Assembly: GCF_010645075.1 (NCBI RefSeq)
Contig: NZ_JAADZV010000007.1
Coordinates: forward strand, 1-64,000
Direction of reading: 5' to 3'
Length of the DNA: 64,000 bases
DNA from: Flavobacterium limi
GTDB lineage: Bacteria; Bacteroidota; Bacteroidia; Flavobacteriales; Flavobacteriaceae
Part shown: piece after piece, positions 8,936 through 18,742 of the stretch
Layout: the number at the start of each line of letters is the position of its first letter
Numbering within the stretch: the stretch's first letter is position 1
Program-made: the position numbers and the translations under genes
The notes under the pieces: model-generated
Database searches by the model: none
What the model was told of the DNA's origin: nothing
Seen by the model: only the letters and a program-made list of their open reading frames with translations

Positions 8936-9760
8936 TTATTGTCTTAAACTTCCTCTGAATTTTCTGTAAGTATTAACGATAGTAGTACCAGCCTCATCGA
9001 TAGAGTAAGTTAAATCGTCAATTTTAGCAGTAAAGAAGTTGTAAGCAATGATCGCCAATACAGAAGTAGAGATACCTGTTGCAGTATTGATAAGAGCCTC
9101 AGAGATACCTGTTGCAAGAGCAGCCTGATCTGGAGTTCCAGCAGAAGCTAACGCACCAAACGCTTTAATCATACCTGATACAGTTCCTAATAATCCTCCT
9201 AAAGTTCCTAATGATACTAAAGTAGAGATGATAGTCATGTTTTTCTCTAACATTGGCATTTCTAATGAAGTTGCCTCTTCGATTTCTTTGTGGATTACTT
9301 CAGAAGCTTCTTCACTGTTGAAACCTTCTTTTTTAACGTCCTGATATTTAATTAAAGCTGATTTAATTGCATTTGCAACTGAACCTTGTTGTTTGTCACA
9401 TGAAGCGATAGCAGCCTCAATGTTTCCTTCTTTAATGCTTCCTTGTACATTTTTCATAAAAGCATCCAGATTAGCTTTACCAGCAGCTTTTGAGATAACA
9501 AAAAATCTTTCAATAGAAAAAACAACAACCATTAAAAACATACCTAATAATATCGGTACAATGAAACCTCCTTTATATACCATCCCTAAAGTATTCAATG
9601 GATGACCTGTTTCTGCGTTTCCGCCTTCAAAGTTAGCAGGAGCTCCCATAACGAATTTCCAGATTAACCAACCAACAAAAACACATGCTACAATAATGAT
9701 TCCTGAAACCATCCCTCCTCCATTTGAAGTGCTTTCTTTTTTAACTTTAACGTTTGCCAT
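8936..9760 (-). CDS. exbB: ExbB/MotA/TolQ proton channel family protein
   Basis: Proton-channel subunit of the Ton complex (274 residues from the start chosen here). Three membrane segments are visible: near 22-40, 65-85 and, after a cytoplasmic loop, the paired segments containing TLGGLLGTVSGMIKAF and NTATGISTSVLAIIAYNFF. The reading frame is open to 9826, but a TAAATTTG -7 box occupies 9831-9824, so the upstream ATG would lie in the promoter; the ATG at 9760 (MANVKVKK) is preferred. First gene of a seven-gene operon. Confidence 0.92.
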   Translation of the reverse strand: MANVKVKKESTSNGGGMVSGIIIVACVFVGWLIWKFVMGAPANFEGGNAETGHPLNTLGMVYKGGFIVPILLGMFLMVVVFSIERFFVISKAAGKANLDAFMKNVQGSIKEGNIEAAIASCDKQQGSVANAIKSALIKYQDVKKEGFNSEEASEVIHKEIEEATSLEMPMLEKNMTIISTLVSLGTLGGLLGTVSGMIKAFGALASAGTPDQAALATGISEALINTATGISTSVLAIIAYNFFTAKIDDLTYSIDEAGTTIVNTYRKFRGSLRQ

Positions 9761-9823
9761 TTTTTTTAATTTTAATAGTTTTAAATAATTTTTATTTTTA
9801 GTTATATTTAACTTGTAGGGTAG

Positions 9824-9831
9824 CAAATTTA
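9824..9831 (-). promoter_or_regulatory. -7 box of the exbB-tonB operon
   Basis: TAAATTTG matches TAnnTTTG exactly. With a start point near 9815 it leaves a leader of about 55 bases before the ATG at 9760. No convincing TTG is seen at the expected -33 distance. Confidence 0.6.
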
Positions 9832-10138
9832 TACGTTTAGTTTAAATAAAAAAACTTTTTTTAATTTAATTGAAGGAAATTTAACTTGATTTTAAAAAAG
9901 TTCTCATTAAATTGCTCACATCATTTTTTTAATAAAACAAAAAAAAGGTCAATTTGTGCAAAAATTACAACGTTTTAGTAAATATTCAAATATTCCTTTG
10001 TCATCTTCTTAAAATGTTGCGAAATTATTTTTTACATTATTTTCAGTAAAAAACACGCTTTTCCTGTTAAAAAAAACCAAGAAAAAGCATTATAAACCGA
10101 AGCAAAATTCTTATAATCACCTAAATTACAAACAAAAA
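9832..10138. other. AT-rich divergent intergenic region
   Basis: About 300 bases between the divergent exbB operon and the HerA-like gene. It is poly-A/T rich. I find no ORF, no convincing hairpin and no plus-strand TAnnTTTG box that I would assign to the downstream gene. Confidence 0.5.
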
Positions 10139-11656
10139 ATGAACAGAAAAGACAGTTTTATAGAGGATATAAACAAAGGATATTCCTTTAAGGGTGACAG
10201 CATTATTTTAGGTGGCGCAATTCTGGACGGAGAAGCAGTAGGCGAAACTCATGTAAAGGTACCCTTAAAAACCTTAAATCGTCACGGACTCATTGCAGGC
10301 GCTACCGGTACGGGTAAAACAAAAACTATTCAGGTTTTTTCAGAGCAGCTTTCAAATGCAGGAATTCCTGTCCTGATGATGGACATAAAAGGTGATTTTA
10401 GTGGTATTGCAAAAGAAGGAAAAGAAGAAGCTTTTATTACTGAACGCCATTCCAAAATAAATATACCTTATAATATATCTGCTTTTCCTGTAGAATTAAT
10501 GTCACTATCCAAACAAAATGGTGTGCGACTACGTGCAACAGTTTCTGAATTTGGACCTGTACTGTTTTCAAGAATTTTAGACCTTAATGATACTCAGGCG
10601 GGTGTTGTAGCTGTGATCTTTAAATACTGTGATGACAAAAAAATGCCTTTGCTGGATTTAAAAGACATCAAAAAAGTCATCAACTACATTACTGAAGAAG
10701 GTAAAGAAGAAATTGAAGAAAGCTACGGCAAAATTTCTACTTCTACTACAGGAACTATTTTGAGAAAAATCATTGAACTGGAGCAGCAGGGAGGCGATTT
10801 GTTTTTTGGGGAATTGTCTTTTGAAATTGATGATTTAATGCGAATCGATGAAAACGGAAAAGGGTATGTAAACATCATCCGATTGATGGATATTCAGGAT
10901 AAACCAAAGTTGTTTTCCACTTTCATGTTAAGCTTATTAGCCGAAATTTACCAGCAAATGCCCGAAAAAGGAGATGCTGACCAACCGGAATTGATTATTT
11001 TTATTGACGAAGCTCATTTAATTTTTAACGAAGCCAGCAAAGTATTGCTGGAACAAATTGAAACTATTGTAAAACTGATCCGCTCAAAGGGTATTGGCGT
11101 TTATTTCATCACTCAAAACCCAATGGATGTTCCGAGCGGTGTTTTGGCACAATTAGGATTAAAAATTCAGCACGCGCTCAGGGCTTTTACAGCAAACGAC
11201 CGCCAGGCGATCAAAAAAACGGCTGATAATTACCCAACATCTGATTATTACAAAACTGATGAACTGCTTACCAGTTTAGGAATTGGAGAAGCCTTAGTTA
11301 CGGCATTAAACGAAAAAGGTGTTCCAACGCCTCTTGTAGCCACTATGATGCGGGCACCTCAAAGCCGAATGGATATTTTGACTTCTGATGAAATTGAGGA
11401 AATAAACGGTAAATCCAAATTAGTTAAAAAATACAGTGAAGAAGTCGATCGTGAGAGTGCCTACGAAATTCTGAACAAAAAAATTGAAGAAGCAACTCAG
11501 GCAGCAGCCGAACAAGAAGAACAAACTCCGGCAAAATCATCAAAATCTGAACCGAGTACAACAGAAGTAGTAACAAAATCTGTTCTTAAAGTCGTTACAA
11601 GTGCTACTTTTATAAGAGGTGTTTTTGGAGTTCTGTCAAAATTCTTAAAAAAATAA
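10139..11656 (+). CDS. HerA-like ATPase of the DUF853 (YjgR) family
   Basis: The 505-residue protein has Walker A GATGTGKT (54-61) with the HerA-type context HGLIAGATGTGKT, MMDIKGDFSG after it, and Walker B LIIFIDEAHLIF near 283-294 followed by the arginine-finger region of hexameric FtsK/HerA ATPases. Length and motif order match DUF853 proteins, whose cellular role is not established (DNA translocation is assumed). The C-terminal 60 residues are Gln/Glu/Lys-rich and then hydrophobic. Monocistronic, closed by the inverted repeat at 11670-11719. Confidence 0.88.
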   Translation: MNRKDSFIEDINKGYSFKGDSIILGGAILDGEAVGETHVKVPLKTLNRHGLIAGATGTGKTKTIQVFSEQLSNAGIPVLMMDIKGDFSGIAKEGKEEAFITERHSKINIPYNISAFPVELMSLSKQNGVRLRATVSEFGPVLFSRILDLNDTQAGVVAVIFKYCDDKKMPLLDLKDIKKVINYITEEGKEEIEESYGKISTSTTGTILRKIIELEQQGGDLFFGELSFEIDDLMRIDENGKGYVNIIRLMDIQDKPKLFSTFMLSLLAEIYQQMPEKGDADQPELIIFIDEAHLIFNEASKVLLEQIETIVKLIRSKGIGVYFITQNPMDVPSGVLAQLGLKIQHALRAFTANDRQAIKKTADNYPTSDYYKTDELLTSLGIGEALVTALNEKGVPTPLVATMMRAPQSRMDILTSDEIEEINGKSKLVKKYSEEVDRESAYEILNKKIEEATQAAAEQEEQTPAKSSKSEPSTTEVVTKSVLKVVTSATFIRGVFGVLSKFLKK

Positions 11657-11669
11657 ATTTATCAATGCC

Positions 11670-11719
11670 AATATCAAAAATCAAACTCAATGTCAAAATT
11701 GAAATTGATTTTTGATATT
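11670..11719. terminator. Hairpin between convergent genes
   Basis: A perfect 15-bp inverted repeat (AATATCAAAAATCAA 11670-11684; its complement 11705-11719) with a 20-base loop separates the HerA-like gene and kmo. Its AT-rich stem and lack of a long U-tract make it an atypical terminator. Confidence 0.55.
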
Positions 11720-11736
11720 GTAATTTGTTATTGCGA

Positions 11737-13080
11737 TTATATATTCAGCAATTCCAATATTTTATTTTCAACTTCAGGAGTATTCCAGATATTTTCGATA
11801 TTCTCCATTCGTAATACTTCTTCCATAATTCCGTTTTGAAAATCTCCGATTGCTAAAGCTTCTGCATACGGACGATCGCTAAAAGTTACCCTACTGTAAA
11901 GCGGAATCCATTTATCAGGATGTTTATCTGAAAATAGTTTTTCTATTTTCTTCTGCAGTAAAAATTTTTCATCGGCAGTTTTAGTGCTCATTTCCATGAA
12001 ATTTCGGTATGAAAGTTCTGCAATTGCATCTGCATTTGGCTTACGCGAAATCTGATATTCTGAGAAAATTGTTTTCCAGTCATTTCCGTATTTTTCAATC
12101 ATTTCGTTTAAAACCGTAATATCTTCAAAACCGGCATTCATTCCTTGTCCGTAAAACGGAACAATTGCGTGACAAGCATCACCAATCAAAGCAATTTTAT
12201 TTTCATAAGTCCATGGAAAACATTTCATGGTAACCAAAGTACTTGTTGGATTTTTAAGGAAATCTTCTGCCAGCTTCGGAATTATCTCAATGGAATCCGG
12301 AAAGTTTTTCTCGAAGAAATCTTCCACCATTTTTCGGTCTTTTAATGAGTCAAACGAGTTTTCCCCTTCAAAAGGCATGAATAATGTACAGGTAAAACTT
12401 CCATCTAAATTAGGCAGCGCAATCAGCATATATTCACCTCTTGGCCAGATGTGAAAAGAATTCTTATCCAATTTATGCGAACCATCTGCATTTGCCGGAA
12501 TATTCAGTTCCTTGTAACCCATATTCAAAAATTCCTGAGAATAATTGAACATGCTCTGACGCTGCATTCTGTGACGGATTCTCGAAAAAGCACCATCAGC
12601 ACCAAAAACCATATCATATTTTTTCTCTTCCCACTCGCCTCTTTCCGTTTCTCCAATATGCAAAGTAGCATCACTTAAAGTTACATCCCATATTTTCTGG
12701 TCAAAAAGAAATTCAGCTCCAGCTTCTTCGGCAAGATCAATCATCTTTCGGTTTAAAGTTCCTCTGGAAATCGAATAAATCGACTCTCCTTCCTGCCCAT
12801 AGTTCTGAAAATTGAGTTTATCGACCAAATGAATGGCGCGTTTGTCCATCGGAATAGCGATTTCACGAACCGAATCACCAACCCCAACTGCATCCAGCGC
12901 TTTCCAGCCCCGATTGGACATTGCCAGATTAATCGAACGCCCCGAAAAATTTATTTTGCGGATATCAGGACTACGATCATAAACATGAACAGTGTGACCT
13001 GCTTTTTTAAGATAAATTGCCAAAAGCGATCCGACCAATCCAGAACCTACAACGGCAATTTTTAGTGAAGTTTGCATCAA
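11737..13080 (-). CDS. kmo: Kynurenine 3-monooxygenase
   Basis: FAD- and NADPH-dependent hydroxylation of L-kynurenine to 3-hydroxykynurenine. The 447 residues show the FAD-binding GxGxxG (GSGLVG, 12-17), the family signature NFSGRSINLAMSNRGW (44-59), the GADG motif (160-163) and the second FAD motif IGDACHAIVPFYGQGMNAG (299-317). Length agrees with bacterial KMO. The partner kynureninase is 8 kb away on the same strand (21157-22431), not adjacent; together they make 3-hydroxyanthranilate for quinolinate/NAD synthesis or tryptophan degradation. Confidence 0.93.
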   Translation of the reverse strand: MMQTSLKIAVVGSGLVGSLLAIYLKKAGHTVHVYDRSPDIRKINFSGRSINLAMSNRGWKALDAVGVGDSVREIAIPMDKRAIHLVDKLNFQNYGQEGESIYSISRGTLNRKMIDLAEEAGAEFLFDQKIWDVTLSDATLHIGETERGEWEEKKYDMVFGADGAFSRIRHRMQRQSMFNYSQEFLNMGYKELNIPANADGSHKLDKNSFHIWPRGEYMLIALPNLDGSFTCTLFMPFEGENSFDSLKDRKMVEDFFEKNFPDSIEIIPKLAEDFLKNPTSTLVTMKCFPWTYENKIALIGDACHAIVPFYGQGMNAGFEDITVLNEMIEKYGNDWKTIFSEYQISRKPNADAIAELSYRNFMEMSTKTADEKFLLQKKIEKLFSDKHPDKWIPLYSRVTFSDRPYAEALAIGDFQNGIMEEVLRMENIENIWNTPEVENKILELLNI

Positions 13081-13480
13081 GGAAAATCTAAATATAAGTG
13101 CGTAAAAATAAGTAATAAATACACAAGACCTTACAAATAACCCAAATATTTATCTTTAAAAGTCTTTATTTATGTGGCATGACCCCGATATCCCGAAGTC
13201 TCGGGGTCGGGGTCGGGCTTTCGGCTATATCTTTTACTCCGTTTCTCTCCGTAAAAGGATACCGCCTCAATCCCTCATGCGCATTAGTTTTCATCACAGT
13301 ATTTGGTTTGAACTTTGATGGAAAATATTTCGTCAAATGCAAATAAATCGTCGAACAATTTAATCACATTTTTGAATTCAATAAAAAACCGTAATTTTAA
13401 AATCAACTTACTGATTATCGATTCATTAAAAAATTCAATCAGCAATCAAAAAAACACATATCAAATTAAAAAATAAAAAA
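13081..13480. other. 400-base intergenic region with a structured repeat
   Basis: Divergent region between kmo and the DUF6157 gene. Apart from the minus-strand Flavo-1-like copy at 13180-13284, it holds only AT-rich sequence without an ORF or clear promoter. Confidence 0.5.
13180..13284 (-). ncRNA. Flavo-1-like structured repeat, copy B
   Basis: Read on the minus strand: GAGGGATTGAGGCGGTATCC, then CTTTTAC...GTAAAAG around an ACGGAG/CGGAGT inner arm, then GATATAGCCGAAAGCCCGAC. The outer pairing here is GGG with CCC, whereas in copies D and E it is CCCG with CGGG, a compensatory exchange that argues for a conserved RNA fold. A second strong hairpin, GACCCCGA...TCGGGGTC (13181-13206), follows at its 3' side. 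Confidence 0.6.
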
Positions 13481-13897
13481 ATGAAAGTCCATACTACAAA
13501 TTATCAAAACACTTTTATTGAAGTTGCTGAAGACTGTCCTTCAACGACAGGAGAAATTCCGCCACTAAAAGGCAAAAATAAAACAATAGCCAATATTGAA
13601 TTTGAAATGATCAGCAAAAGCCCTTACAAATACTCTTCAGACGATGTTTTGTTTCAGGTGTTTGCAGAAAAAAATGATTTGACAAAATCAGATTATAAGA
13701 ACGCCAGGGAACAATTCTTCTCAAAAGGACAAGCATGCCTCAGAGCCTCACCCTTAACAAAACGTTACGGCTGGGGAATACATAATGATGAAAACGGAAA
13801 AATCGCGCTTTATGGCATGGAAACTCCGGAATATGAGAAACATTCTAAGGATGAAAATCTTAAAATCGTAAAAGCAATGCGAAGCTCAAAAAAGTAA
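13481..13897 (+). CDS. DUF6157 family protein
   Basis: A 138-residue cytosolic protein that I recognise from memory as DUF6157: start MKVHTTNYQNTFIEVAEDC, a central ARE-FFSKGQACLRASPLTKRYGWGIH-type segment (about 85-107) and a basic tail. No catalytic motif is evident and the function is unknown. It stands alone and is followed by a rho-independent terminator (13940-13978). Confidence 0.8.
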   Translation: MKVHTTNYQNTFIEVAEDCPSTTGEIPPLKGKNKTIANIEFEMISKSPYKYSSDDVLFQVFAEKNDLTKSDYKNAREQFFSKGQACLRASPLTKRYGWGIHNDENGKIALYGMETPEYEKHSKDENLKIVKAMRSSKK

Positions 13898-13939
13898 CTC
13901 CAAAACAAAGACATAACTATTGTATTGTTTATGCTACTC

Positions 13940-13978
13940 AATCTGACAGCACATTTTTTAATTTTGTACTGTCGGATT
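13940..13978 (+). terminator. Terminator of the DUF6157 gene
   Basis: The stem AATCTGACAG/CTGTCGGATT (one G-A type mismatch) is followed by TTTTTTATTT on the plus strand. Confidence 0.75.
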
Positions 13979-14074
13979 TTTTATTTCAAACTCATTATTC
14001 CAATTTAATTTTGCAACAAAAAAATACTATTTTAGCACGAACCGAATCAATCAAATTTGCAATTTAAATAACCT

Positions 14075-14524
14075 ATGAAAAATTTTACAAAGCGCTCTCT
14101 TTTTATTTTATTGACACTTGTATTTATACCTTATATAGGTATTTCTCAAAAATATTCAACAGCGGTGCAAATGCCAACCCAGCAAAATGCAATTATCGTC
14201 AATGATATCATTGAAGCAGCCCATTATAAAACATATTTTGTTGATTATTGCCTAAATAAAATAAACGAAACAGCTAACAAGGAAAAATGGAATGAACAAA
14301 AAACACTGCAGATAACGGAAACCATTAACTTTAAAAACTTCAGGGATGCCGTTTATAATTTATTTGCCTTTCATGACGAGATAGAATTAGAAACACTTTT
14401 GAAAACATATAAAAAAGACAAAATATATCAGACGACGAATATTATGACTACCAATAAGGCGCTTAATATTAATCTTGATATTTATGCCAGGGATATTGTG
14501 ATGGGGAAGTATATTTCAAAATAA
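14075..14524 (+). CDS. Secreted protein of unknown function
   Basis: 149 residues with a clear signal peptide (basic MKNFTKRS, hydrophobic core to about residue 22, GISQ before the mature part). The mature region is helical, Asn/Lys/Thr-rich, and carries no cysteine pair or motif that I recognise. It stands alone between two terminators. Confidence 0.65.
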   Translation: MKNFTKRSLFILLTLVFIPYIGISQKYSTAVQMPTQQNAIIVNDIIEAAHYKTYFVDYCLNKINETANKEKWNEQKTLQITETINFKNFRDAVYNLFAFHDEIELETLLKTYKKDKIYQTTNIMTTNKALNINLDIYARDIVMGKYISK

Positions 14525-14545
14525 AGCAACAAAGATAAAAAGAGA

Positions 14546-14581
14546 CAAAGGTTCAAAGGCTTTAAAACCGTTGAACCTTTG
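14546..14581. terminator. Bidirectional terminator
   Basis: An 11-bp perfect stem CAAAGGTTCAA/TTGAACCTTTG between the convergent secreted-protein gene and the penicillin acylase family gene. Confidence 0.75.
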
Positions 14582-14595
14582 TATTATAATCGAAA

Positions 14596-16986
14596 CTAGT
14601 TGGCTTTTGGTTTAAAAACCAATTTTGTCGAAGTTTTTAGAATTTCATCCTTATTCAATTTCATTTTTCTGAATTTCCCGGCATTATACATTCCTGCCTG
14701 ATCGTCGTAATGCTTACTGAACGGATTTCCGGATTGTCCTGTTGGAATAATACTCCAACTGTTTTCAATATCTGAAAAATCTATAATTCTCCGTGTTGAC
14801 GGACCGCCTTTTACATAATATCTGCCTTCATTGTTATATCCAAAAAACAAATTATTGATTACTTCATTTGATCCGGATGATGCAAAAGGCCCAACGTTAA
14901 ATAAACCCCGAAGTGCTGCTACTTTCCCCAATGGATGTTCGTGCTCAACTGTGTGTACTTCACCCCATTTCCAGTCAGAAATTGTGATCCCTAGTTGTTC
15001 CTGAAGAGATGCAATAGTTTGATGAAATGATTTTGAAACAATATCTTTTCTGGTTTCTTTTACATTTTTCGTTTTGATGTTGTCCCACCAAACTGAATTC
15101 TCATTTTTAATCTGTCTGGCAATAACCTGCTTTCCAAGTGAAATTCCTGTAAACAAATTAAAGTTATCCTCACCCATTTCGTCTTCAAACGTATTTTTAA
15201 GATAAAGATAAATCCATTTGTTGTAAATCGTTGGTGCAACATCTTCAACATTGGTGGTTCCTTTCCATGATTTCAAAACTTTAATTGCTTCTTTTTCTTC
15301 TTTCAAAACATAATTCAAATCAATATTGGCAATTAAATGTTTAAGTACGTCAACAGCGACATCAGACGTATTATCGTTGATCATTTTACTCATCGATTCT
15401 TTATCCCAATCCGATTTAGGATTTATTAATTCTGAAATTCTTTTAGCACGGTCTTCCGGCAGGTAATATCCCGGATACAGATAACCGTCAACTGCTTCCG
15501 GCTGATTATTGGCAGAATACACATACCCCCATTTTGGATTTTCAGAAGACGGGTTTTTTGAAAAATCCAAATATTCTACAATATCATCTTTTCCTGTTGA
15601 ACCGTCCAAAATCAAATGTGAATTCACTCCTTGATTATGCTTATAGAGCATTCCGGATGCCCACCAGGCGACATTTCCTTTGGCATCACCATACATTACA
15701 TTTAATCCGGGAGAAGCTACTAATTGTACTGATTTTTTAAAATCATCTTTATTTTTTGCATGCGAAAGTCCATAAACAGCATCCAGAATCTGGATAGGTT
15801 GTTGTGTAAAAATCCATGACATCGCTATTGGATTTTTACTTTTCAAACGTTCCAGCAAACCATTCATAATAGGTCCATGACGGCTTGATTTGACTGTCAG
15901 GAGCACATGAGAGCTATCTTTTACTTTGATTGTTTTTTTTCTGGATTCATATTTCGCAAACCCTTTAGGTGTTTGATATTGAGTTATATCTCCTTCCCTA
16001 TTTTTTTCCTGATAAAAATCAATATCATCATTCATAAACATTGTCAATCCATAAGCATATTCACGATTATGAGCAAGTAAAGGAAAAGGAGTGCCAGCCA
16101 GATAACAGCCATACAATTCATGAGTGGGAGTTATCAAATGTGCTTCATACCATGTCCCTGGCTGCGAAAAGCTAATATGCGGATCATTTGCAAAAATCAC
16201 TTTCCCGTTTTTGGTTTTATTAGGACCAAGAACCCAACTATTGCTTCCTACAAATGGCGGAACCGGGGACTTATCTAACAAAAGGGCAACCGATTTAGCA
16301 ATAGCTGTATACTCTTCAATATTTTCTTTTGAGCTTTTAATTTGCGTGGTATTGAATTCGCCTTCAATCCCTAAGTCTTTCAAATATTCAATACCATATT
16401 TATTCCGGATTTCTGTCAGCAATGGATCAGTCTTTTGCGCCATTGCAAAACTAAAAGCCATATATCCAAAAATATTATAAACGTCCTTAATGGTGAACTT
16501 TTCTTTTTTAACTCCAACTAAAGTAAATTCAATTGGCGTAACTCCATCTTCAAGATATTGATTTATGCCATCTAAATATGCTAATGTCAATTGATAACTT
16601 GGGCTGTTTTTATCCAATTTTGCGATGGCTCTTGCCGAAGCTTCTTCGATACCTATTCCGGAAAAAAACATATCATTTTTTAAAGCTACCGATCCGAAAA
16701 TTTCTGACAACCTCCCCGGAGCAATCCTCCGCATCAATTCCATCTGCCACAATCTTTCCTGCGCATGAACGTAGCCCAAAGCAGTCATGGCATCTTTTTC
16801 TGAATTGGCATAAATATGAGGAACACCAAAATCATCAAAATATACAGTAGTTTCTTTTTGAAGATTCTTTAATTTGATTTCACCTTCATACTTGGGCTTC
16901 AAATGAAAAATATAGGCCCATAAAGCGATTCCCAAAAGAACAATCACTACTAATAAAACCAAAAGGATTTTTTTAATTCTTTTCAT
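14596..16986 (-). CDS. Penicillin acylase family N-terminal-nucleophile amidase
   Basis: Predicted amide hydrolase made as a precursor that cuts itself into two subunits. The 796 residues show an N-terminal membrane anchor or signal (7-27), the alpha-subunit pattern VYFDDFGVPHIYANSEKDA (48-66), and the processing site FVGSNSWVLG, with Ser248 as the new N-terminal nucleophile. NDPH (about 268-271) and the GSNEV segment near the C-terminus are typical of penicillin G acylase/acyl-homoserine-lactone acylase relatives. The substrate cannot be read from the sequence; quorum-signal or antibiotic cleavage is possible. Monocistronic. Confidence 0.9.
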   Translation of the reverse strand: MKRIKKILLVLLVVIVLLGIALWAYIFHLKPKYEGEIKLKNLQKETTVYFDDFGVPHIYANSEKDAMTALGYVHAQERLWQMELMRRIAPGRLSEIFGSVALKNDMFFSGIGIEEASARAIAKLDKNSPSYQLTLAYLDGINQYLEDGVTPIEFTLVGVKKEKFTIKDVYNIFGYMAFSFAMAQKTDPLLTEIRNKYGIEYLKDLGIEGEFNTTQIKSSKENIEEYTAIAKSVALLLDKSPVPPFVGSNSWVLGPNKTKNGKVIFANDPHISFSQPGTWYEAHLITPTHELYGCYLAGTPFPLLAHNREYAYGLTMFMNDDIDFYQEKNREGDITQYQTPKGFAKYESRKKTIKVKDSSHVLLTVKSSRHGPIMNGLLERLKSKNPIAMSWIFTQQPIQILDAVYGLSHAKNKDDFKKSVQLVASPGLNVMYGDAKGNVAWWASGMLYKHNQGVNSHLILDGSTGKDDIVEYLDFSKNPSSENPKWGYVYSANNQPEAVDGYLYPGYYLPEDRAKRISELINPKSDWDKESMSKMINDNTSDVAVDVLKHLIANIDLNYVLKEEKEAIKVLKSWKGTTNVEDVAPTIYNKWIYLYLKNTFEDEMGEDNFNLFTGISLGKQVIARQIKNENSVWWDNIKTKNVKETRKDIVSKSFHQTIASLQEQLGITISDWKWGEVHTVEHEHPLGKVAALRGLFNVGPFASSGSNEVINNLFFGYNNEGRYYVKGGPSTRRIIDFSDIENSWSIIPTGQSGNPFSKHYDDQAGMYNAGKFRKMKLNKDEILKTSTKLVFKPKAN

Positions 16987-17102
16987 ATTTAAAAAAGATC
17001 AACAAATAAATGATTTTACAATAATATAACTTAAAGTAATAATCATATAAGAAACATTATTTTTTAAAACCTAAATTTATGCATTTAAAACCAATACGAT
17101 AA

Positions 17103-18659
17103 ATGTCAATCTACAAAAAAATAGTTATCGGCTTAATTTCTGTGCTCCTTGTTGGAATATTTCTCAACATTGGTCTTAATTACTGGATTAAAAAGCAGCT
17201 TCCAATCATTATTCATGAGAAAAACAACACACCTTATAATATCAATTATGAAAAAATTGAAGTATCATTATGGACCAGAAATATTTATGCACAGACATTA
17301 TTAGTAAATCCGAAAAACGCACCGAAAGACAGTAAAAACGGGATTTTTTCAAAAATTGAATCTATTACAATTAAACATTTTAATATTTGGGATTTAGCTT
17401 TTAATGATATCATTCAGGCCAAAAGTATCATTATTAATAAGCCCCGCGTTATTTTATACAAAAAAGGTGAAAAGCTTATCAATGACCGTAAAAACATTAA
17501 CAAACAAATAATTGATCCATTCAGAAAGATAGTTTCGGTTTCGAATATTTATCTGAATGACGGAACGGTTGATGTTGTGTCTCTGGACACTGAAAAACCA
17601 ATTTTCAGCATTAAAAAAATCATATTAAAACTCGAAGGAATTTTAATCACTGATGCCACACTGAAAGAAAAAATCCCAATTAAATATAAAACTTATGCAT
17701 TGGTTATTGATAGCTTGTTTTACAGACCGAGTGCTTTTTATCATATTAATATTGGCAAAATAAGTACTGAAAAAAACTTCTTAAAAATCAATAATTTTTC
17801 TAATCTTCCTCAATTAAACCGACGTGATTTTACAAAGCAATTAGAAAAAGAAAAAGACATTTACACCTTGAAATTTGATTCGGCACAGGTGGCAAAAATG
17901 GACTGGGGATTTAAAAATGACCGCTTTTTCTTCAAGGCAAATTCGGTTGTAATCAATCATTTTGATGCCAATATTTATCGTGGTAAAATGCCTAAAGATG
18001 ATTTAAGCAAAAAATATCTTTACAATCATTTATTACGAAACATTAAGTTTCCGCTTCAAATTGACACCTTACAGGTTTTAAAATCAAAATTGGTTTATGA
18101 AGAAGAAATTGATTTCTCTAAAGGTCCAGGGATTTTAAATTTCGATAAATTTAATTTACAGGCAACAAATCTGCGAAGTGGCTTTGGGTTAAAAAAAACA
18201 AACGATGTTAAGATTAAAGTGAATTGTATTTTTATGAAAACTTCGCCGTTAAATGTCGATTGGCGTTTTAATGTTCTGGACAAAAAAGACAGCTTTCATA
18301 TTCAGGGCGTTATTTCAAATTTTGATGTAAGAGCGATGGGCAGATTCAGCAAGCCTTATATGAACGCTTCATTTACCGGAGTCTTTCATAAATATCGTTT
18401 TAATTTTTACGGAAATGATAATGTATCCAAAGGTAATGCTTCATTGGATTATGACGATCTTAAAGTAAAATTATACAAAAAGAAAAAGCCTGAAAAGGAA
18501 GCAAAACTAAAATCTGCAATAGCTAATTTGCTGGTTAAAAATGATTCTAAAGACAAAACCAAAACAACTGATGTCGAAGTCGAACGCATTCAGGAAAAAT
18601 CATTCTACAACTTTTTGTGGCGAAATATAGCCGAATCCTTAAAGAAAATATTGATTTAG
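17103..18659 (+). CDS. AsmA/DUF748-like membrane-anchored protein
   Basis: The 518-residue protein has one N-terminal membrane helix (5-27) and a long beta-rich region with alternating hydrophobic strands, e.g. ISIKKIILKLEGILITDATL-like blocks. This matches the AsmA/TamB-like repeating-groove proteins thought to act in phospholipid transport across the periplasm. Similarity is at the level of pattern, so the call is tentative. It lies 83 bases before an unrelated 596-residue gene on the same strand. Confidence 0.6.
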   Translation: MSIYKKIVIGLISVLLVGIFLNIGLNYWIKKQLPIIIHEKNNTPYNINYEKIEVSLWTRNIYAQTLLVNPKNAPKDSKNGIFSKIESITIKHFNIWDLAFNDIIQAKSIIINKPRVILYKKGEKLINDRKNINKQIIDPFRKIVSVSNIYLNDGTVDVVSLDTEKPIFSIKKIILKLEGILITDATLKEKIPIKYKTYALVIDSLFYRPSAFYHINIGKISTEKNFLKINNFSNLPQLNRRDFTKQLEKEKDIYTLKFDSAQVAKMDWGFKNDRFFFKANSVVINHFDANIYRGKMPKDDLSKKYLYNHLLRNIKFPLQIDTLQVLKSKLVYEEEIDFSKGPGILNFDKFNLQATNLRSGFGLKKTNDVKIKVNCIFMKTSPLNVDWRFNVLDKKDSFHIQGVISNFDVRAMGRFSKPYMNASFTGVFHKYRFNFYGNDNVSKGNASLDYDDLKVKLYKKKKPEKEAKLKSAIANLLVKNDSKDKTKTTDVEVERIQEKSFYNFLWRNIAESLKKILI

Positions 18660-18742
18660 ACTAATCAATTTCGAACCTGACAATTATCAGGTTTTTAAAC
18701 AAAATATTTTTTTTCATTTGCCTTTATTTTAATTGAAAACAA

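Noticed and set aside
12145..13065. Several plus-strand ORFs inside kmo
   Set aside because: Shadow frames of kmo, no signals or family resemblance.
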